A stretch of 64,000 nucleotides of DNA, from assembly GCA_038503075.1 (NCBI GenBank), contig JBCAML010000021.1:868001-932000 (forward strand), written 5' to 3'. The notes under the pieces are model-generated. The model did no database searches and was not told where the DNA came from. It worked only from the letters and a program-made list of their open reading frames with translations. Each line of letters opens with the position of its first letter. The first letter of the stretch is position 1. The position numbers were made by a program, and so were the translations under genes. Below, piece after piece: positions 33,502 to 43,000 of this stretch. Source of the DNA: Gyromitra esculenta. Its lineage: Eukaryota; Ascomycota; Pezizomycetes; Pezizales; Discinaceae.

Positions 33502-35340
33502 TTGGTTCCTTTTTCTTTACCTTTGTCTGCGTTTTCCATTTCAGAGTTTTCAGTGTTGGATATGTGCATGGAGGATCAACTAGATGGGGAACACTTTGTT
33601 ATTTTATGTAGCATTTCCAATAGCAATAAAATTATCAAAACCCATGCACTATTGGACACTGGAGCCTCAGGATTAACTTTCATCGACAAAGAATTTGCGA
33701 GTCACCATTCCTTGCCTCTCTCCCCCCTAAAAACCCATAGACAACTAGAACTAATCGATGGTCGCCCTATTGCCTCAGGAGCCATCATTCACATCGCCAA
33801 TATCAACCTGTCTATTCAACAGCATCAAGAACAAGCCCCCTGCTTTGTGACCCAGCTTGTTCACTACCTCCTTGTATTAGGAATCCCGTGGATGAATCAT
33901 GATGATGTCCACCTTCATTTCTCCGATAAACGCATTGAGTTTAATTCTAAACTCTGCACCACCCACTGTACCCACAACTCCCCCGTTGTATCAACCCCCT
34001 CAATTCCTACTCCTCCTAGATTGAACCTGTCCTTCATTGGTCTCACGGTTGAGTTCCTCGCTAAGCCCTTCAGTATCCCTGAAGGTGAGCAGTGCTGCTG
34101 AAGCGAGGTAACAACATGTTCAAAGTGTGCGGCGTTTCTACAAGTTTTACGAGGGGTCTATCTCAAGGCGAGATACGTGTGGCGAAGTAAACAGCGACAG
34201 TGAGGGTTCTGAGGTAGAACCGAGATAGTATTCCAATGATTACAGAAGAAGGTAAGTGAGAATGTTGCTGAAGGAAAGAAGAAGAAGACAAAGACCAACG
34301 AAATCCACCACTTAAATACCCCGCTTTTCCATGCCACAATCAATTCCCGACAACAACAAAAACACCAAGATATTATAACAATAACCGAAATCCGTCGTAA
34401 CCATCAAACAAAAGCCTAACCCAACACCTGGTTTCCATCCATGAAACTTGGTGCCGCTAGTGTTAGAACTCTCACCAGAAAACGTACCTCGCAGGCCTAC
34501 ACCATGTCTATCTACGAAATTAATAAAATCCTACAAGAGAAGACCACTAAGGAAGAATGGAAAGCGAGAATTCCCGTTGAATATCACTATTTCTTGAATA
34601 TGTTTAGCAAGAAGAAGGCCCAAGGTTCACCACCCAGCCGATCCTATGACCATAAAATACAACTGCAGGAAGGAAAAGATGCCCCCTTTGGACCCCTTTA
34701 TGGAATGTCTAGAGGAGTTAATCGTCCTAAAGAGGTATATTGAAGATTACTTGGAAAAAGGATTTATCCGTGCTAGTTCCTGGCCCGCCAGATCACCTGT
34801 CCTTTTTGTCAAAAAGGCTGACAGTTCCCTTCAACAATGTGTTGGCTATCAAGGCCTAAACGCCATCACTGTCAAAGACCACTACATCTCCCCTCTCATT
34901 CGAGAGACCCTTGATCGGTTAGCCAAGGCACAATGGTATACTAAGTTGGACCTCCGCAACGGTTATAACCAAGTTCAGATTGTGGAAGAGGACAAATGGA
35001 AAACTGCATTCCGCACCCGCTATGGGCTTTATGAATACCAAGTCATGTCCTTTGGCCTCACAAATGCCCCTGGAACCTTCCAACGCTTTGTCAATGACTG
35101 TCTCACTAGGTATCTAGATATCTTTTGTGCCGCTTATCTTGAGGATATACTTATCTACAGCAATACCTTCGCCAAACATCAAATTCACGTTAGAAAGATC
35201 CTCCAAACGCTCAAGGATAACAACATTCTACACAAACCAGAGAAATGCGAGTTTGAAGTACAAACAACTAAGTGCCTAGGTCTAATCTTCACCCCCAATG
35301 GTATTAAAATGGACAAGGAAAAACTAGCAGTCGTCTTGGG
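33502..35340 (+). pseudogene. Gypsy pol, copy C, truncated in RT
   Basis: Protease HALLDTGASGLTF at about 33650; then, after a solo LTR, reverse transcriptase with LRNGYNQVQI, and FCAAYLEDILIYSN (the YLDD Asp is replaced by Glu). The sequence ends at KMDKEKLAVV where GC-rich MITE-like DNA begins; RNase H and integrase are missing. The frame shifts near 34720. Inactive. Confidence 0.85.
34041..34446 (-). mobile_element. Solo LTR, Gypsy family A, inside pol copy C
   Basis: TCTCACGG...ATGAAA. The flanks are ATTGG and CTTGG, one mismatch apart. Removing it restores the coding order FIGAAS seen in the intact pol. Confidence 0.85.
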
Positions 35341-35575
35341 GCAGGGGTGGGGCGGGGCGGGGCAATAATATTCACTCACAATTCGCCCCGAAGGTGCCAT
35401 GTTCTCAAATATGGCTGTGCTCCAACGGTGCCCCAACAGCGCCCTGTCCTCTGATATTGTGGTTCCCCTTTGAGGCTCCGTTCAAATGGGGCCCCATCCT
35501 TAGTAATACTAACATAGGGTAGCTTCACCACTGCCCAGAGTATGTATTAACATTAGCTCAGTCTAGGTGCGCTCT
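35341..35575. repeat. GC-rich MITE fragment and spacer
   Basis: From 35334 the sequence GTCTTGGGGCAGGGGTGGGG resembles the terminal repeat of the MITE at 50040-50297. No matching right end is seen. No gene. Confidence 0.45.
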
Positions 35576-36051
35576 TAAATGGCGTATGTATGCCTTCTAG
35601 CTGGTGCCACCATCTTCGCTTTGGCACTTGAGGTGGTGTATGAATAGAGAATTATTTTCAAAATATTGATCCTTATCATTATAGTATCCATCTAAGCCCC
35701 ATAATAAGCCTCTAATCCCTCTAGCCCATCGTATCATCCTAACACAAAATGCCAAAATGCCAAAAACGCCAACATCAACCACATATAATCAATATCTAGA
35801 CCAATAAGAAAACCCAATAGAAAGACACAATAGGAAACAAAGACCAAAGAACCAAATAGGGAATAAAGCAAGGGAATCGGATCCAATAGAAAATATAAGA
35901 GGTAATCTAGGAAGTAATAAAGTAAGCAAGCACTAAGAAGTCAAGAAAAGGGATAGAAGCGACCAATAGGAAGAATCAAAGCAAAAATTAGGAATATAGT
36001 AGTTTTGGCGCATGCTGTGTATGATATGGCGTATGTATTGCCATATTCCCT

Positions 36052-36692
36052 CTAAATCCCCTCAGATCTTTTCCTCTCCCAAGTATCGAGGAGTGCCATA
36101 TCCTTCGTCTGAATCGTTTGGTGTTTGGCGTGGAAGGCGGCGTCCTGCAACACTGCAGAAGGTTAGTAGGTAGGTATGTATTAGGGTCAATGATTGATGA
36201 AACTTACTACTAAATTTGACTGTTAGATGCTCCTCCGCAACATATTGCAGCGCTTCTACAACTGCGGCTTCCAACCCCAGATGCTCCCCCACAAACTCGT
36301 CAAAAATCTCGCGAACCACTCGGGCAAATGGGGCATGGGGAATGAGCAGATCTCCGTTGTTTTGATACTTGTGGATTTCAAGCAGGGCACGTTGCCCTGG
36401 CTTATGGTGGCGTGGGGCTTTGGGGATAGCCCCCTGGGCGCCTGTTCTTGGCATCTGACGGGGCTTCTTGGTCTTGGCAGGATGGAGGTTGGAGGGGCCA
36501 GCGCAGCCTTTGTCATTGTCATTGTCACTGTTGGAGCTGGAGCTGGAGCAGGAGGAGGAGGAGGAGTCGGGCTCTTCAACAGGTGGGTTGACAACGGGGG
36601 GTCGGCAACGTGGGAGTTGGCAACGGGAGAGTTGGGACGGCGGCGGCATTGGCAGCATCTATCCGTTTCTGAACATTCTTTGTGCAAGCCAT
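36052..36692 (-). CDS. Histone H3-like (H3/CENP-A fold) protein, 2 exons
   Basis: Exon 1 reaches 36208, intron 36153-36207 (55 bp, GTAAGT...CTGCAG, with a CTAAC branch site), exon 2 36152-36052. The fold aligns from the alphaN helix onward: KPGQRALLEIHKYQ, LLIPHAPFARVVREI, EAAVVEALQY, and in exon 2 LQDAAFHAK then TIQTKDMALL, with the H3 positions P-G, A-L, E-I, Y-Q, L-L-I, P-F, V-R-E-I, A-L-Q, H-A-K and K-D kept. Loop 1 has one residue more than H3. The N-tail is long, Ser/Asp-rich and not basic. From ATG 36692 the first residues ACTKNVQKR echo the H3 tail ARTKQTARK; that frame is one base out because of a six-G run at 36596-36601, so either a slip occurred or the start is ATG 36658 (183 aa). 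A TATATAAGG box lies at about 36826-36834 with an inverted CCAAT beside it. A nucleosome role is inferred only. Confidence 0.8.
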
Positions 36693-36825
36693 AGTAGTGG
36701 TTTTGGTAAGGTAGTAATAAGGCGTATGTAAAGCAGTAGCTATAGAGGTAAGGCAACAAGGCAGGGCAGCGGGGAAGGTTGGTTAGCAGATGGAGAAGAG
36801 AGAAGGGGATGAGGGATATGCCCTC

Positions 36826-36834
36826 CTTATATAG
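36826..36834 (-). promoter_or_regulatory. TATA box and CCAAT of the H3-like gene
   Basis: Minus strand reads ATTGGCTATATAAGG about 140 bp upstream of ATG 36692. This suggests a working Pol II promoter. It shares a 700-bp intergenic space with the divergent acidic-protein gene. Confidence 0.5.
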
Positions 36835-37279
36835 CCAATTATGGACCCTCTAGAAGCTTCCTCTATTTCTTTGAAGCCTTGATACATCATAGGATTTTTC
36901 TTTGAAGGTCTGAGCACGAAGCCTCCAGTATATACTAGATTGTCATATTATCATTGTCTTGCTGCGCACGGGCTTGATTGCAAGGCTTGATTGCAGGCTT
37001 TTCGGCATATCAACGTCATTTATTGATATTGCTACTCATGGGCCTGATCGCGAGCTTTCCAGTGGGTCCAGGACGTCATATATTTACTGCTTGTTTCTAA
37101 TATTAGCCTTTGATTAAATAGAATGAAGTTGAATGATATCTTATGACCAAGGAAGATCTTGGCAAGTCATATTCCGTGAAACTGTGAAGACAAAGGGCTG
37201 AAGGATTACCTACATAATCTTTGACTCGGCAGCTAGCTCAAGAAACCTCCATATTGCTACAAAAGCGCCCAAAGATGTG

Positions 37280-37287
37280 TATAAATA
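37280..37287 (+). promoter_or_regulatory. TATA box of the acidic-protein gene
   Basis: GTGTATAAATAGG about 130 bp before the first in-frame ATG at 37412. It is a strong match to the TATA consensus and points away from the H3-like gene. Confidence 0.5.
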
Positions 37288-37411
37288 GGAGGCATATTCC
37301 CTTCTAGGTTAGAGCTATTTACCACCAAAACCTACCACTGCAAGCACATACTAATAGTAACTTATTACCACTCGTGTAAGCTGCGTTCTACTCCCCTATC
37401 AATACATAGAT

Positions 37412-38208
37412 ATGCTTACTATTGCTGGAGAAATCAGAATGCCTCACGCTCCAAAGTGAACCTTCCAAGTCCTTCCTGCAGGTGCCACCAGCAGGTCAAC
37501 AAATCCCAAAACAGTTGCCCAAAATGAACGCCGCCAAAGACTAGACCCCCTGCATTCTGAATACAAACGAGCTAGGGCTAATAGAGGTAATGGTATATCC
37601 TCAAAGATCAGAAGGCTGAAGAAAGCGGCAGCTTATACCAACACACCTGACGACGATGAGCGTAAATCCATGGAGCAAAGAATCAGGGTTGCCGAGGAAG
37701 CTGTATACCAAGCAAAGAGGGCGGTAATTGCTCAGATATTTGCAGAAAGGGAGGCTGCTCCCATTGCTCCCGCTCCGACTGCAGTTGTGGGCACCAAGCT
37801 GCTCACTAAACTGACTGCAGAATTGAGCATTGCCAGACCTGAGGATGTGGAGATGACTGAGGCTGAGGCTGAGGGGGATGAGAGTGAGGATGAGAGCCAG
37901 GATGAGAGCCAGGACGAGTTGTTTGATGGAATCCTGTTTGATTTTGCTGCTTGCAAGGAGGATGTGGATACGGATGACGCTAGTGTAGATTCTGACGAGG
38001 AGATTGATGCTAAGGGGGAGATTGATATTAGGGGTGGAGAAGAGGAGATATCTGGTGTAGAGCTGCAGCCGAGAATTATGGAGAGGAATGTAGGGTTTTG
38101 AAGAGGTTGGAGGAGTTGGCGAAGGCAGATGAAGCTAAGCGGGAGAAGGTAAGGGAGGCGAGGAGGGGGGAAAGAAGAGGAAAGGGGAAAGGCATGTATT
38201 CTGATTAG
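37412..38208 (+). pseudogene. Acidic, coiled-coil protein gene next to the H3-like gene
   Basis: Coding from ATG 37412; an in-frame TGA at 37457-37459 (possible former CGA) lies 15 codons in, so an intact product might start at ATG 37670. Regions in order: basic N-terminal part (QNERRQRLDPLHSEYKRARA), a helical part (MEQRIRVAEEAVYQAKRAVI), a long acidic part with MTEAEAEGDESEDESQDESQ, and, in the next frame after about 38080, a Lys/Arg/Glu helix LKRLEELAKADEAKREK ending GKGMYSD. The acidic-plus-basic layout is typical of histone chaperones, but no family motif was recognised. It is divergently transcribed from the H3-like gene. Confidence 0.5.
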
Positions 38209-38235
38209 AGTTTAGATTAGAAAGGGTTAAACCCC

Positions 38236-38307
38236 CCAAAATGGCGTATGTATGCGAGGCCTGCGCATTTTGGGGGCAGACCTCACATACATACACCATT
38301 TTTGATT
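38236..38307. repeat. Inverted repeat with GGCGTATGTATG / CATACATACACC arms
   Basis: Arms AAAATGGCGTATGTATGCGA and CACATACATACACCATTTTT flank a short GC-rich loop. It sits just after the acidic-protein gene and next to the chromovirus insertion site. It may be a terminator hairpin or an internal copy of the element ends. Confidence 0.6.
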
Positions 38308-38312
38308 TAATG

Positions 38313-38729
38313 TTTCACGGATGGAACCGGGTAATAGGTTGAGATGAGGTTGTTTGAAGTAAGCGAAGGATTGTTTGGGTATAATGGCTTTGTTGTTCGG
38401 TTATGTTTCGGCTGTTGACGGGTTGTTGATTGTACTACGGGAAAGCGGGGTATTTAAGCGGAGGATTTTGGTCGTTGTTGTTCTTTTCTCTTCTTTCCTT
38501 AAGCAACGTTCTCGTTTACCTTCTTCTGTATTTGTCGGAATACTATCTCGGTTCTACCTCAGAACCTTCGCTGTCGCTGTCCACTTCGCTGCACTTATCT
38601 CGCCTTGAGATAGACCCCTCGTAGAACTTGTAGAAACGTTGCACTCTTTGAACGCGTTGATACCTCATTAAGTAGCACTGCTCACCTTCAGGGATACTGA
38701 AGGGCTTAACGAGGAACCCAACCGTGAGA
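38313..38729 (+). mobile_element. 5' LTR of a complete chromovirus
   Basis: 417 bp, TTTCACGG...CCGTGAGA. Left TSD TAATG at 38308-38312. TATTTAAG at 38451-38458, then CTTAAGCAACGTT at 38498-38510, probably close to the transcript start. A perfect hairpin CCTTCAG-GGATA-CTGAAGG is at 38685-38703. It differs from the 3' LTR (406 bp) by about 8% plus a 14-bp indel, so the insertion is not recent. Confidence 0.95.
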
Positions 38730-38731
38730 TT

Positions 38732-38740
38732 ACGTTGCTT
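38732..38740 (+). promoter_or_regulatory. Probable self-priming site for reverse transcription
   Basis: ACGTTGCTT starts two bases after the LTR and is exactly complementary to AAGCAACGT at 38501-38509, about 50 bp below the TATA box. No tRNA-type TGG start is present. Tf1/sushi elements, also chromoviruses, are known to prime from the folded 5' end of their own RNA; the same pairing is recognisable in other copies here. Confidence 0.6.
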
Positions 38741-38794
38741 CCTTTATCTACACCTTCTACCACCCAAACCTATACCCAACCTTCTAACGCCACC

Positions 38795-40087
38795 ATGGAA
38801 GGAGCCGCCGTCGCCGCGAAACGATTCCCCACCAGGGAAGCCTTCGCCCAAGCCTACAGAGAGGACCCCGCAGAACTCTATAACGAGCTCAGGGACCTAA
38901 ATCAAGCCCTGGAAGACCAAATCGATGTCCTCCAGGAAAGCGAGCGAGAAAACGAGGTCAAACTCAACACCGCTCGCATTCAAACCGATAATGCCCTCCG
39001 CCACGCTGCCGAACAGGATCAACGGGTCACAGAGACCGCTAATCTAATCGCCCGATTACGGCAGGAACGAAATGAAGCCAGAGCTACCATCCAAGCACCC
39101 CCCGCTCCACCTAATCTAAGCGCTACCCCACCTCCACCAACAAACTCCCACCGTTCAGAACGAATGCCGGACCCGGAGAAATTTGACGGATCTCGAACCA
39201 AACTCCCCGGCTTCATCCTCCAACTACGCTCCAAGTTGACCGTCAACCGAGACCGCTTTGCAAATGAAACCACGATGATCCTCTATACCATTAATCGATT
39301 AGAGGGAGCAGCTCTAGAACAAGTCCGTCATACAGTCCTCCCTTCCGGTCTCACCACTTGGACTAGTGCGGAACAACTCATTGCCGCCCTGGAAACCGCT
39401 TTCGGGGATCCAGATCCAACGGGTACCGCTCGACGGGAACTTCATCAACTCCGCCAGGGAAAACGTGATTTCTCAGCATATCTGGCCGATTTCCAAAGAA
39501 TCATGGGGCAGCTCAACTTTGATGAGAACTCGAAAATGGATGCCCTAGAACACGGCATGTCTGAAGAGCTAAAAGAAGCCATGGTGTTCGCACCCATCGC
39601 CCCTGCCACCCTTCCGGAAATGATCCTCACCCTCACCCGCCTAGATAACCGGATCCGAGCTCGCAAGGCAGAGAAACGAGGAAACACCCGTGATAACATG
39701 GGTCAATTCAATGCTCCTGCAGCCTTTACTCCCGCTTCTTCCTTCACTCCAGGAGGACTAGCTCCGATGGACCTATCTTTTGGCCGTACTAGCAATATCT
39801 CTCGCCCCCTGCAGGATCAACGGTATACCATGGTTAATGGAAGAAGGAAGCTCTCGGAGGAAGAAAAACAGTGGCGCCGCTCCACTGGAAAATGCATGTT
39901 CTGTGCCGCCCCGGATCACTCCTATGCGAATTGCCCCTCCGCTCCCAAAAAACCTACACTTAGGGGAGCCCTCACCGCCCCACCTGCTAACCGTACGCCC
40001 CCGGCCTCTTCCCTACCGCCGCCACCTCTCCCGCCTCAATTTTTTGCCTTAGAGTCTGCAAGCGCCTCAAGCGAGGCTTTAAACTAG
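38795..40087 (+). CDS. Chromovirus Gag, intact, 430 aa
   Basis: Start chosen at GCCACCATGG (38795), a good initiation context; the open frame runs upstream to 38735 only with a TTG. Capsid-like region with KRFPTREAFAQAYREDPAEL, a predicted coiled coil, SERMPDPEKFDGSRTKLPGF, then a zinc knuckle CMFCAAPDHSYANC near residue 370 for RNA binding. It overlaps pol by 97 bp in the -1 frame. Gag packages the element RNA into virus-like particles. No stop or shift is seen. Confidence 0.9.
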   Translation: MEGAAVAAKRFPTREAFAQAYREDPAELYNELRDLNQALEDQIDVLQESERENEVKLNTARIQTDNALRHAAEQDQRVTETANLIARLRQERNEARATIQAPPAPPNLSATPPPPTNSHRSERMPDPEKFDGSRTKLPGFILQLRSKLTVNRDRFANETTMILYTINRLEGAALEQVRHTVLPSGLTTWTSAEQLIAALETAFGDPDPTGTARRELHQLRQGKRDFSAYLADFQRIMGQLNFDENSKMDALEHGMSEELKEAMVFAPIAPATLPEMILTLTRLDNRIRARKAEKRGNTRDNMGQFNAPAAFTPASSFTPGGLAPMDLSFGRTSNISRPLQDQRYTMVNGRRKLSEEEKQWRRSTGKCMFCAAPDHSYANCPSAPKKPTLRGALTAPPANRTPPASSLPPPPLPPQFFALESASASSEALN

Positions 40088-43000
40088 TCCAACCAAGGTC
40101 GATCAGTGACCCTACCTTGGTTTCAAATTTCTTACCATTATCTGCATTTTCTATTTCGGGGTTTTCGGTTTCCGGTATAAGCGTGGAGGATCAGTTGGAT
40201 GGGGAACACTTTGTAGTAGCATGCAAAATTTCCCATAGCAATAAAATTATAAACACACACGCTTTACTAGACACCGGAGCCTCAGGATTTGCATTTATTG
40301 ACCAGAAATTCGCGAGTCACCATTCTCTTCCCCTTACCCCCCTAAGAACACACCGACAACTTGAAGTTATCGATGGACGCCCCGTTGCCTCCGGAGATAT
40401 CACTCACATTGCCAAACTCGACCTATCCATTGAAAACCACCAAGAACAAGCGCCCTGTTTCGTAACTCAATTAGGTCACTACCCCTTGGTCCTGGGAATA
40501 CCATGGATGAAACATCATGATGTACATCTACAGTTTGCCGATAAACGCATTGAGTTTAACTCTAAACTCTGCACCACCCACTGCGCCCCTCACTCCCCTG
40601 TCGTCGTCTCACCAGCAATCACCGCCCCCCCCAGACTAAACATGTCCTTTATTGGCGCTGCTAGCTTTAGGACTCTTACTAGGAAACGTACCCACCAAGC
40701 CTACGCCATGTCCCTCTATGAGATTAACAAACTCATAGACAATACAACCACCAAGGAAGAATGGAAGTCTAGGATCCCCGTTGAGTACCATGACTTCCTA
40801 GATATGTTTGACAAAGCAAAAGCCCAAGGGCTACCCCCACGCCGCCCCTATGACCATAAAATACAACTAATGGAAGGGAAGGATGCACCGTTTGGACCAC
40901 TTTATGGGATGTCAAGAGAGGAACTCATTGTCCTTAAGAAGTACATCGAAGATAACCTGGAGAAAGGCTTTATTCGCGCTAGCTCCTCTCCCGCCGGCTC
41001 CCCTGTATTATTCGTGAAAAAAGCAGACGGCTCCCTACGGCTATGTGTTGACTATAGAGGCCTAAACGCCATTACAGTCAAGGATCGATACACTTCCCCT
41101 CTCATACGAGAAACTCTGGATCGATTAGCGAAAGCCCAGTGGTATACCAAGCTCGACCTCCGCGACGGATATCATCAAATTCGAATCGCCGAGGGAGAGG
41201 AATGGAAAACCGCTTTCCGAACCCGCTATGGTCTCTACGAATACCAGGTGATGCCCTTTGGACTGACCAACGCTCCCGGCACGTTCCAACGCTTCGTGAA
41301 CGACTGCCTCACTGAATACCTAGACATCTTTTGTACCGCATACCTAGACGATATTCTCATCTATAGTGATACCTTCGACGAACACCAAACTCATGTTCGA
41401 AAGGTCCTACAAACGCTAAAGAATAATAACATTCTCCTTAAACCCGAGAAATGTGAGTTTAACGTACAAACGACAAAATATCTAGGCCTAATCCTCACTC
41501 CCGACGGCATCAAGATGGACGAAGAGAAATTAAAAGCCGTCCGAGAATGGGGAACTCCAAAGAGTGTTAAAGATGTACAAGCGTTCTTAGGATTTGCTAA
41601 TTTTTACCGCCGATTTATCCTGGGATTCTCAAAACTCGCCTCACCTCTTACTGCCCTTACAAGAAAAGGCATCAACTTCGAATGGACCGTCGAAGCCGAG
41701 ATCGCCTTCGAAAATCTAAAATACGCGTTCACTACTGCCCCTATCCTCATCCACTTTGACCCTGATAAAAAAATCATTGTGGAAACCGACGCTTCAGACT
41801 TCGTATCAGGCGGAGTCCTATCTCAGTACGATGACGCAGGAATCCTTCATCCCGTAGCCTTCTTTTCAAAGAAGCACTCACCGGCAGAATGTAACTACGA
41901 AATCTACGATAAAGAGCTATTGGCCATCATCCGTGTTTTCGAGGAATGGCGCCCCGAGCTTGAAGGATCAAAGCACCCAATTGATGTGATTAGTGACCAT
42001 AAGAATCTTGAGTACTTCATGAGTACTAAGCAACTCAATCGACGTCAAGCTAGATGGGCCGAGTATTTGTCACGTTTTGATTTTGTAATCACATATCGAC
42101 CAGGAAGCCAAGGAGGAAAACCCGATGCACTCACTAGGAGATCGGGAGATCTCCCCAAGGAAGGGGATGAAAGACTGGCACACCAGAGTCAAGTGGTGTT
42201 AAAAAAGGAGAATATTGATCCTAAGCTAAGTTTGTTGTCGGCTTCTTTGTCAAATGAAGCCGCTGAATTGGACGCACTCCTAGAAAAACTCTTCCTAGAA
42301 GGATATATCGCTGATAAATTTCCCAAAAAAATACTTCTAGCACTGAAGAACAAGGAACGACAGTCAAAGGAAATCACCCTTAGCGAGTGTACTAATGAAA
42401 ACGACAAACTCTACTACAGGGGAAACCTTTATGTACCAGACTACGACCCCCTTCGCTTAGAAATTATTAAAAGACATCACGATACCCCCGCAGCAGGACA
42501 CCCAGGACGGGATAAAACCTTCGAACTTGTAAGTAGAAGGTTTTACTGGCCAAAGATGAGAGAAATAATTGGCCGTTACGTACGCAACTGCCATGTCTGT
42601 CAAAAGGCTAAGCCGATTACCCAACGCACGCAAGGTGTTCTCCGTCCTCTACCTATCCCTAATCGTCCATGGCAGGAAGTGTCTATGGATTTTGTTACAG
42701 GCCTTCCAGAATCCGATGGTTATGATGCAATTATGGTAGTAGTAGACCGCTTGTCAAAAATGCGCCACCTGATACCCTGCAATACCACGGTTAATTCCCG
42801 AGATGTGGCCGACTTATACCTCCAGCACGTCTGGAAACTTCACGGACTGCCTACACACGTTACGTCAGACCGGGGTACTCAATTCACGGCCCACTTCTGG
42901 AAAGAGCTCTGTCAACGCTTAGGAATTCAATCCCGAATGTCTACTGCATTTCATCCTGAAACCGATGGGCAAACAGAACGATTGAACGCAGTTATGGAGC

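Noticed and set aside
36468..36731. Plus-strand frames over the histone-like gene
   Set aside because: Antisense of the Ser-rich tail (GGA/GCT repeats). The minus strand has splice sites and the conserved fold.
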